The notes beneath the pieces are model-generated. The model saw only the letters and a list, made by a program, of their open reading frames with translations, searched no databases and had not been told where the DNA came from. Shown here piece after piece: positions 10,268 through 18,356 of a stretch of 64,000 nucleotides of DNA (the first letter of the stretch is position 1; each line of letters opens with the position of its first letter). Source of the stretch: an uncultured Flavobacteriales bacterium (lineage in GTDB: Bacteria > Bacteroidota > Bacteroidia > Flavobacteriales_G > NORP312); contig CAJQPE010000009.1 in assembly GCA_905480125.1 (NCBI GenBank), positions 1 through 64,000 of the forward strand, given 5' to 3'. The translations under genes were made by a program, and so were the position numbers.

Positions 10268-10691
10268 AGATATATTTAAACTGAATAAATTGCAATCTTG
10301 GTCGCGTCATGTTTGCTCTACGCTATATTCTAAGCGCTTAATAAATAGTTTGTCCATTTATATCTTGCGCCAAGCAAGGTAATAAATGCGAGATGTCAGC
10401 TGAATAAAATTTACTTTTCGAGTCGTTCGTCAAAAAATCATTATAATAATATGTTATAAACCTCTTTGATTATTTGAATAATAATTGATCTTGAGCAATC
10501 ACCAAAATCAAATAACAGATTGCTTTATTGAAAAAAGTCGTTCAGAAGCTTTATTTCTAATCGCCACTCGTCTAAATTTATTAATTTAGTACCATAAATT
10601 TCAGAAACAAAAATTAGGCGAAACGCGGTAGTTTCGATTCTCGTTAAATCCCTATCTTATATAGCCATAGATTGGCAGCAATAAAACAAAT

Positions 10692-11888
10692 ATGGACAGA
10701 ATTGATGTATTAGGAGATATAAATAATAGAGCTGACTTATTCACTAAGGAACTGTTGGCTGAAACTAATGATGCTGAACTTCAAGAAATTGTAAAAAAGG
10801 CTGCTGCTGAATTAAATAGTCCAATAGCATTGGTTAGTCTTGTTTTAGATCAAGTACAGTTTTTTAAAGCTCATATTGGTCTGCCACCTGTTCTAGCTTC
10901 TGCGCGTGGAACACATCGTGATGTCTCATTTTGTCAATTTGTAGTTCGAGACGGAAAAACTTTTGAAGTTAATGATGCATCTATGGATACCCGGATTCCA
11001 CAACACGTTGTTAAAGAGTATAATATTCAAGCATATCTAGGAGTCCCTATAATGGTGAACGAATCAGTAATGGGATCTCTTTGTGTACTTGACACTAAAA
11101 AAAGAGGGTTTTCAAAAGAAGAACATATTAGTTTGAATAAACTAGCTAAACTTGTTAATGATCGCCTTGAAGCTATTACAAAAAATCGTAGACAATCAAG
11201 ACTAAACCTAACCGAAGAAGCTCTAAAACCAGCTCTTGCAGAACTATCTAGCTCTTTAAAATCAATTGAAAATTTTATAAACTTAAGCTATTTATCAGAA
11301 ACGTCTATTCGAACTTTCCTAAATCATTCTGATCATTTATTCTCAAATGAATCCAAATATTCTCAATCAATAATTCTTTCGCTCGAAGCAGCAAAAAAAG
11401 CAAACCAATTGAACGGGAATCTTCTTTTAGAGTTAGAATTTTCCGTAAAAGATAGCTTAGATTGCGTAAACGCACTGGAACAAATAGTAATGAATATAAA
11501 AACCACTAAATTATCTGAGATAATTATCTCGGCGCAAGATCTTTCCCGAAATGCTACAAAATTAATAGGTGGATTTTCTTTACCTGACTTCAAATCTGAC
11601 CCTAAAATTTATACAAAGGGTAATTTAGCAATAGCTATCACAACTAATTGTCTTTTAATGCTAGCTGCGGAACTTGGAAAATTAGGCTCTGATAATGGAA
11701 TTAACCTTGATATTGATCAGCATGCTGATTTTATAGAGTTACTTTTTACAGCTAAAGATCTTTCCAAAAGCTCAATTACAACGATAATAAGTAATTTAAA
11801 GAATCTAATTAGTGCTGATTTCGAAACTATTGATGTGGATGCAATAGACGAAAAAATAAGATTGAAATTTTTTACCGATAAAGTATAA
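10692..11888 (+). CDS. GAF domain protein with C-terminal degenerate histidine-kinase-like region
   Basis: GAF hallmarks (AAAELNSPIALVSLVLDQVQFFKAHIGLP...CQFVVRDGKTFEVNDASMDTR...YLGVPIMVNESVMGSLCVLDTKKRGF); the C-terminal ~230 aa are helical then alpha/beta, without canonical H, N or G boxes. Confidence 0.75.
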   Translation: MDRIDVLGDINNRADLFTKELLAETNDAELQEIVKKAAAELNSPIALVSLVLDQVQFFKAHIGLPPVLASARGTHRDVSFCQFVVRDGKTFEVNDASMDTRIPQHVVKEYNIQAYLGVPIMVNESVMGSLCVLDTKKRGFSKEEHISLNKLAKLVNDRLEAITKNRRQSRLNLTEEALKPALAELSSSLKSIENFINLSYLSETSIRTFLNHSDHLFSNESKYSQSIILSLEAAKKANQLNGNLLLELEFSVKDSLDCVNALEQIVMNIKTTKLSEIIISAQDLSRNATKLIGGFSLPDFKSDPKIYTKGNLAIAITTNCLLMLAAELGKLGSDNGINLDIDQHADFIELLFTAKDLSKSSITTIISNLKNLISADFETIDVDAIDEKIRLKFFTDKV

Positions 11889-11932
11889 CCCTGAAAAATG
11901 CTTCTAGACCATGCTGATTATGATGCACTTAG

Positions 11933-11954
11933 CAACTATTTTATAAAATAGTTG
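11933..11954. promoter_or_regulatory. Perfect 22-bp palindrome CAACTATTTTATAAAATAGTTG
   Basis: 11-bp arms with no spacer, 12 nt upstream of the BLUF ATG at 11967. Confidence 0.5.
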
Positions 11955-11966
11955 TATTATTGTCAA

Positions 11967-12395
11967 ATGATTTTAAACCGAGTGATATATACAAGCCAAG
12001 CCACTAGTCCATATAGCAGAAGAGACTTATTAGATCTTCTCCATGATGCGCGAGCGTACAATTCAATTGACAATATAAATGGATTTCTTTTTTATAGAGA
12101 CGGATTTTTTATTCAAATAATCGAAGGAAAAACTGAAGACGTGAATAATCTCATTTCAAGAATTGAAAAAGATACGCGTCATTTTAACATAAACATAGTT
12201 TCCAATAAGTCAGTAGAAAATCATTTATTTTCAAACTGGTCCATGGGTTGTACAGATTTTAATGACCCAGAGCTAAGTTATATTCCTGGAATCAATTCAT
12301 CATCAGATAATAACAGCATAATTAATACATTAATTCAAAAGCTTCCAGAAGTTTCAGCGCATCTTCTGAATCACCCTGAAATTAATATAAAATAA
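11967..12395 (+). CDS. BLUF domain blue-light photoreceptor
   Basis: RVIYTSQATSPYSRRDLLDLLHDARAYNSIDNINGFLFYRDGFFIQIIEG...NWSMG; the photochemical Tyr (IYTS) and Gln (FIQIIEG) are present. Track start 11952 is TTG; ATG 11967 preferred. Confidence 0.92.
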   Translation: MILNRVIYTSQATSPYSRRDLLDLLHDARAYNSIDNINGFLFYRDGFFIQIIEGKTEDVNNLISRIEKDTRHFNINIVSNKSVENHLFSNWSMGCTDFNDPELSYIPGINSSSDNNSIINTLIQKLPEVSAHLLNHPEINIK

Positions 12396-12556
12396 TTTTG
12401 TTTTAGTAAATCAGGAAAATTATCGGAACCCTTAAATTGATTAGTTTGCGTTTAGCTATTTTACCTTATAATTTGTGAGAACATTTATAATTTTTACAGA
12501 TATAAATAGATTTAATTTATTTAGGCGTTTTAATTAATCTAACAAAAATTATTTAT

Positions 12557-12592
12557 TTTGTTTAATATTTTAATACATTTGTTCAACATTTT
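12557..12592. promoter_or_regulatory. Direct repeat TTTGTTTAATATTTT / TTTGTTCAACATTTT, 21-nt period
   Basis: 13/15 identical copies at 12557-12571 and 12578-12592, overlapping a TACATTTG word at 12574-12581. Confidence 0.4.
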
Positions 12593-12764
12593 TTTGAAAA
12601 TTTCGATAATTTATTCAAGTTTTTCATATTCATGTACCAAGTAAAGAATTATTTTATATTTTTAATTTGAAAATCGACATTTTACAAGTTTATAAATACA
12701 TAGCATAGTGCATTTCCAAGACGAGTGCAGTTTGCAAACCACTTAATTGAATGGGAAATAATTT

Positions 12765-13214
12765 ATGATTTTATCCATTGTCATAATCACTATGTTCGTT
12801 GTCATGGAATTTATAGCATGGTTTATGCATAAATTTATAATGCACGGGATTGCATGGAATCTGCACAAAGACCATCACAAAAAAGACAATCATTTTTCTT
12901 TTTTCGAATTAAATGATTTTTTCTTTGTATTTTTTGCTTTCCTTTCCATAATTGCTTTTGTTTCTTGGTCATACACAAACTCCATAGTCGCATTAGGTAT
13001 AGCTATCGGAATTTGTATTTATGGATTTGTATACTTTTTTGTACATGATTTATTTATTCATCAAAGAATTAAGGTACTAAGTCAAACAAACAATAAATAT
13101 CTTTTATCTATAAGGCGTGCACACAAGATACACCATAAGAATCGAGAGAAACATGGTGGTGAATGTTTTGGAATGCTATGGGTTCCCTTGAAATATTTTA
13201 AGACAAAGCGTTAA
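12765..13214 (+). CDS. crtZ: Beta-carotene hydroxylase (CrtZ-like) / fatty acid hydroxylase superfamily
   Basis: Histidine clusters HKFIMHGIAWNLHKDHHK, HDLFIH, RAHKIHHKNREKHGGECFGMLWVP. Confidence 0.85.
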   Translation: MILSIVIITMFVVMEFIAWFMHKFIMHGIAWNLHKDHHKKDNHFSFFELNDFFFVFFAFLSIIAFVSWSYTNSIVALGIAIGICIYGFVYFFVHDLFIHQRIKVLSQTNNKYLLSIRRAHKIHHKNREKHGGECFGMLWVPLKYFKTKR

Positions 13215-13319
13215 TATTTAGCACTTTACTTGCTCTGAAAATTGATTTTCATTTTCCTTTTTTCTGATCATAATATGCATTAATATTCCTTTTAGTACTG
13301 CCAAAAATTAAAAAAGTTT

Positions 13320-14738
13320 ATGAAAATTTTACTTACTGGTGCTACGGGTTATATTGGAAAAAGGTTATTACCAGTCCTTATAGATCAAGGTCACCATGTT
13401 GTATGCGGAGTAAGAGATATAAACCGCTTCAACCCACCTAAATCACTTATTGATAAAATCACTATTATCCAAATAGATTTGCTCGACAAATCATCTTTAA
13501 TTAAAATACCCATTGACATTGATGCCGCATTTTATTTGGTTCATTCTATGTCTTCCTCAACTAATTACGAAATTCTTGAACGTCAATCCGCCATCAATTT
13601 TACTAAGGCTCTGCATAATACCAATGTTAAACATGTAATTTATTTAAGCGGTGTTATTAATCAAACTCGTTTATCAAAGCACTTATCATCAAGAAAAAAC
13701 GTAGGTATTGAATTAGAAAAAGGAGACTTCAACTTAACTACACTTCGAGCTGGAATTATTATTGGCTCAGGAAGTGCATCATTTGAAATTATTAGGGATT
13801 TGGTAGAAAAACTTCCTATAATGGTAACTCCTAAATGGTTAAGAACAAAATGTCAACCTATAAGTATAAGTGATGTAATTGCCTACTTATCAAAATCATT
13901 ATTTAGAAAAGAAACCTATAATAAAGACTTTGATATCGGAGGGCTTGATATTCTTTCTTATGAAGAAATGTTGCAAGAATTTGCACGCCAAAGGAATCTT
14001 AAAAGAAATATATTAATACTTCCCATAATGACTCCACGCCTCTCTTCATATTGGCTTTATTTCGTTACTTCTACATCTTACAAACTTGCAATAGCGTTGG
14101 TAAGCAGTATGAAAATCGAGATTATATGTCAACCAAATGGCTTAGCTGAATTACTCAACATAAAACCTACTGGTTTTAAAGAATCTCTTTCAAAAGCTTT
14201 TAGAAAAATTGACAGTAATGAAATAGTATCTAGCTGGAAAGATGCATTTAGTAGTGGTGTTTTTAAAAAAAACATCTCTGATTTCATTAATATTCCTTCA
14301 TATGGCTGCTTTAAAGATCACCGAGAAAAAAAATATGATTCAAAACAGGATTGCATTGAACGAATTTGGAGAATTGGCGGAAAAACGGGATGGTACTATG
14401 CCAACTGGCTTTGGTTATTTCGAGGAGTTGTTGATAAGGTATTTGGCGGTGTTGGTTTAAGACGAGGCCGAACGAATGAATCTAAACTAATGACAGGGGA
14501 TGCGATTGATTTTTGGAGGGTACTATATGCTAATAAAACTGAAGGTAGATTATTGCTTTTTGCTGAAATGAAGCTCCCTGGTGAAGCCTGGTTAGAATTT
14601 AAAATAAAGGATGATAAAATCATACAAACAGCAACTTTCAGACCTCTTGGTGTGCTGGGTAGATTATACTGGTTTTCAGTATTCCCGCTTCACGGCATTG
14701 TATTTAACGGATTGATTTCTAGATTGTCAAAAAAATAG
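13320..14738 (+). CDS. SDR family NAD(P)-binding oxidoreductase with C-terminal DUF2867
   Basis: Rossmann motif LLTGATGYIGKRLLPVL; C-terminal RIWRIGGKTGWYYANWLWLFRGVVDKVFGGVGLRRGR...PLGVLGRLYW. Confidence 0.85.
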   Translation: MKILLTGATGYIGKRLLPVLIDQGHHVVCGVRDINRFNPPKSLIDKITIIQIDLLDKSSLIKIPIDIDAAFYLVHSMSSSTNYEILERQSAINFTKALHNTNVKHVIYLSGVINQTRLSKHLSSRKNVGIELEKGDFNLTTLRAGIIIGSGSASFEIIRDLVEKLPIMVTPKWLRTKCQPISISDVIAYLSKSLFRKETYNKDFDIGGLDILSYEEMLQEFARQRNLKRNILILPIMTPRLSSYWLYFVTSTSYKLAIALVSSMKIEIICQPNGLAELLNIKPTGFKESLSKAFRKIDSNEIVSSWKDAFSSGVFKKNISDFINIPSYGCFKDHREKKYDSKQDCIERIWRIGGKTGWYYANWLWLFRGVVDKVFGGVGLRRGRTNESKLMTGDAIDFWRVLYANKTEGRLLLFAEMKLPGEAWLEFKIKDDKIIQTATFRPLGVLGRLYWFSVFPLHGIVFNGLISRLSKK

Positions 14739-14943
14739 AGTTTAATTGAACAATACTCATACACTTTTTCATCTTTTACAATCGAAATATAGTTTACTTC
14801 ATTTAATTCTATGATATCTGGTATGAAATGAAATTAGCCATGTATAAAATTACAGAAAATAGTCATAAAACTGAACTCTACAATAACTGCAAAATTATTG
14901 CGTTCGAACATAATCTCAATTAATTTAACATAACTTAAATAAC

Positions 14944-15345
14944 ATGAAACAAATAAAAAGTTTAGGAATTTTGATTACAGTTATGGCTAGTTTAAGCTCA
15001 TGTATGAAGGATAATACCGAACATGTTTTTTACTTTTATACAAGCGCAGATATATCTAAAAATGAATTAAACCTTTATGTTGACGGAAATTATAAGGGAA
15101 TGCTCAAGAATATTTCTTCTGTTCCAGATTGTTCTTCACCAGACAGTATTCTCAATTCAATGATTATTGAGCAATTTCGATATGGAAAGTATAAAATAGT
15201 AGCAAAAGATGAAAATGAGAATATTGTAATTGATGGTATAATCAAGTTTAAAAGGAATTCAATGAGTTCGAGTGGTTCAGGAAATAATGGAGGTATAAGT
15301 ATTAATGGAAGTGATAACTGCGTCATTGTAGATGTTTTCATCTAA
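14944..15345 (+). CDS. Hypothetical lipoprotein
   Basis: Lipobox-like SLSSCMKD; no recognised domain. Confidence 0.5.
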   Translation: MKQIKSLGILITVMASLSSCMKDNTEHVFYFYTSADISKNELNLYVDGNYKGMLKNISSVPDCSSPDSILNSMIIEQFRYGKYKIVAKDENENIVIDGIIKFKRNSMSSSGSGNNGGISINGSDNCVIVDVFI

Positions 15346-15440
15346 AAAAAGCTTCTCAATAACGAGCAAAATAATAATTCTATGCCAAGGCCTACTTACA
15401 GTTAAATACTAAATGCTTCAATTTAAGGGAAATAAATAAA

Positions 15441-16074
15441 AAATCTTGGAACAAATTGAATTTTATAATCGTTGTAGATGATTTTTGCAAAAAAGGAGGA
15501 AAGGAAATACTAATTGCTTTTGATAGCTTGCATCAAATAGGAATTAAGGCTTGGAATTTGAATTTAGTATCTAAAATGGAATGTGGGGATTAGCTTCTAG
15601 CAGTGCATTTAAGGATTCAGCGCTAGCATTAAAATAATAGATAAGTACCCAAATAATGTTACTCACAATAAATTTCTCCCAAACATTGAAATCTTTGATT
15701 TATTTAAAAATATCCATGTAGGTCTTACCAACTTACGCGGAGACTTAAGGCTATTCTTTGCTAAAGCCCAATCTTATGGATTTCCAGTAATTACAGCCAA
15801 TATTCGTGCATTACCTGAAATGAATAACTCAGATAAAAGATGGGTTATCAATGTTAAGAAAGGTGAAATTGGAAATGCCATCATCAATTCAGAAAAGGAA
15901 ATTAAATCTTTCTCCAATAATTTAGTAAATGAACTTGAAAATCTTTTATCAGGAATAGTAAATAATTCTGATTCCTTTATAAATAAGGGTATTACATCCT
16001 ATGGGGAATTTAAAAAATCCATTTCCTACATTACAATGTCTGTAGAACGTAATTATAACGAAATTACAGATTAG
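15441..16074 (+). pseudogene. Glycosyltransferase family 1 (GT4-like) C-terminal remnant
   Basis: FCKKGGKEILIAFDSLHQIGIKAWNLNLVSKMECGD then stop/frameshift, then IDKYPNNVTHNKFLPNIEIFDLFKNIHVGLTNLRGDLRLFFAKAQSYGFPVITANIRALPEMNNSDKRWVINV in another frame. Confidence 0.75.
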
Positions 16075-16130
16075 TATAAAATTAGATCCGTAATAACTAA
16101 TAAATTCAATACTCAAAGCAGAAATATTTT

Positions 16131-17294
16131 CTACTGCTTAATAATTTTCATATTTAAATTTAATTCATAATTAGCTGCTTGTAAAAAATAAACACCATTA
16201 TCTAAATTTGATAAATCAATCAATGTAATTTTCTGATTAACTCTTGTTGAAAAAACTAGTTTGCCGTATAAGTCATAAACGCGAATATTGTCCAACTTTA
16301 AATCAGATTCAAGAGAAAAAACCCCATTAGAGGGGTTTGGATATACTTGCATAGGCATATCGGTTTTGAAATCATTAAAACCTAAACTGACTACATTCAT
16401 GCAGTCGGAAGTATCAACACAGCCATCAGTAGTAACTTCTACAGCATAGTTTCCTATTACAATTGGCGTATAAAATTGATTTACTTCTCCAGGAATTTCG
16501 GCATAGTTTTTATTACAATCTAACCATTTATATGCAGATACTAATGCATTTGCAGAAAGAATATTTCCGTTTTGATTCGTTGAATTATCAACTGTATCGA
16601 TTGTAAGGTTAATGCTAATAATTGAATCGCAACCAGCTGAATTCGCAATCGTATCTTGGTATATACCTGATGTCAACAAAATATCGCCACTAGGTGAAGT
16701 ATAAGAAATACAATTAGTTACATTAATATTAGAACTAGTTTCTGAGCACGTATTGTCATCGGCCCAAATATTGTCAAAATATATAATATCATCTGCAACA
16801 CGGGGGAAAAAGTCTGGAAAAATAACTATCTGATCATATGTCATTCCCCCAACATGTGATGAAAAATCAAAAGATAATTGTTCCCATTGATTAATTAAAG
16901 TGTTAGAAACTTTGATTTCACCCAAAGAGGCATTGCTGTTTGTTACCAATTTGATTCCTACATCACTTATTTTAGTTTTAAAAACCATAATAGTTATAAT
17001 AGCATTACCAGGTGTAATATTAAAAGTTCCGATATCTGATCCATGCATTGTTTCGCAACCTGCAAAAGGCATTCCAGCCGCTAAAGCTGTAAATTTTGCT
17101 ACGGTTGAAGAATTGTTTATGCCAGATGGGGCAGGATTAGGAACAATTTCCAATACTGGATTAGAATTATTTTCAAAAACGGTCCAAGTCCAATTATCAC
17201 CAAGGCCTCCAGATTCAAAATCAATTGGAATATTTTGACCGAAGCAAATAACAGAAATGAATAAGTAAGAAATAGTTGAGATAATAATTTTCAT
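16131..17294 (-). CDS. T9SS type A sorting domain-containing secreted protein
   Basis: Signal peptide; C-terminal VYPNPSNGVFSLESDLKLDNIRVYDLYGKLV...LDNGVYFLQ...KIIKQ. Confidence 0.88.
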   Translation of the reverse strand: MKIIISTISYLFISVICFGQNIPIDFESGGLGDNWTWTVFENNSNPVLEIVPNPAPSGINNSSTVAKFTALAAGMPFAGCETMHGSDIGTFNITPGNAIITIMVFKTKISDVGIKLVTNSNASLGEIKVSNTLINQWEQLSFDFSSHVGGMTYDQIVIFPDFFPRVADDIIYFDNIWADDNTCSETSSNINVTNCISYTSPSGDILLTSGIYQDTIANSAGCDSIISINLTIDTVDNSTNQNGNILSANALVSAYKWLDCNKNYAEIPGEVNQFYTPIVIGNYAVEVTTDGCVDTSDCMNVVSLGFNDFKTDMPMQVYPNPSNGVFSLESDLKLDNIRVYDLYGKLVFSTRVNQKITLIDLSNLDNGVYFLQAANYELNLNMKIIKQ

Positions 17295-17627
17295 AGGAGA
17301 AATTTAATGTTTTGGTAAAAATAAATAAAATTATCTTATTGTACTATTTACAATAAGACTGGACAATTAAAAAAACTAGCGATTGTGCTATAATTTTCTA
17401 TTATGATCTCACGTTGCGAAAATCATTAAATAACTTTTGGTTTTGTAATAAAATCTGGATTTTACCAATCCTTTTTTATATAATTACGAGACTAATAAAA
17501 TATCCTAGTAAAAAATGATTTGATAAATATCCCTTTCTTTGCATAAATCATTTTTTAAGTGCAGATTTTACCACAATACATGAAATACATTTTTGTTATT
17601 AAAAAAAATGAGTAATTACAAGTAAGC

Positions 17628-18293
17628 ATGAAACAACTATTTCTTCTATTTTATATAATTTTAAGCGTTCTTGTCTGTCAATCAAAAACGTTAAACGATA
17701 GTATTTCTTCTTCAGATAAAGCTATTCAGCGAAAACTTGTTCAATTCTCAGGAGTCGTTGTCGATAGTGAAGACTTGCTCCAGGTTCCATTTACTAGCAT
17801 TATGGTTTCAAATACTGCACGTGGAACTATAAGTGATTATTCAGGATATTTTTCATTCGTTGCCCGTGAAAATGATACAATCGTATTTTCTTACATTGGT
17901 TATAAAACAATTTCCTTTGTCATTCCCGACACTTTAAGTAACCCTCGCTACTCAATTATTCAAATGATGAACAAAGATACCTTTCGCTTGCAAGAGATAG
18001 AAATTTATCCATGGCCGAGTAAGGAGCAATTTAAGGAAGCTTTTATAAACCTAGACGTACCAGATGACGACTATTACCGAGCTATGCAAAACCTTGCTTT
18101 AGCTGAAATGAGAGACAGAAGAACGGGGAGCCCAATGGGCGCTAATATGAATCAAGTATACGCAATTCAGCAGCAGCAAACGATGTTATATAACTCTGGG
18201 CAATTATACCCTACAACCAACCTACTAAATCCAGTCGCTTGGGCTAAATTCATTGATTCATGGCGAAAAGGAGAACTTAAGATTGAAAAGTAA
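17628..18293 (+). CDS. Carboxypeptidase-like regulatory domain protein
   Basis: SGVVVDSEDLLQVPFTSIMVSNTARGTISDYSGYFSFVARENDTIVFSYIGYKT. Confidence 0.85.
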   Translation: MKQLFLLFYIILSVLVCQSKTLNDSISSSDKAIQRKLVQFSGVVVDSEDLLQVPFTSIMVSNTARGTISDYSGYFSFVARENDTIVFSYIGYKTISFVIPDTLSNPRYSIIQMMNKDTFRLQEIEIYPWPSKEQFKEAFINLDVPDDDYYRAMQNLALAEMRDRRTGSPMGANMNQVYAIQQQQTMLYNSGQLYPTTNLLNPVAWAKFIDSWRKGELKIEK

Positions 18294-18356
18294 AAGCAAT
18301 AATTAACCGCTTTTTAGGTTTAACCTTCTACATCAAATAATCTTACTTTTGAACGC

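Noticed and set aside
10610-10660. tRNA-like T-arm (GCGGTAGTTTCGATTCTCG) as an att site or tRNA fragment
   Set aside because: Stem complementarity is wrong for a T-arm and there is no integrase; only a short CGAAAC/GTTTCG hairpin is present.
16900-17238. 112-aa + strand ORF
   Set aside because: Antisense within the T9SS protein gene at 16131..17294; no domain.
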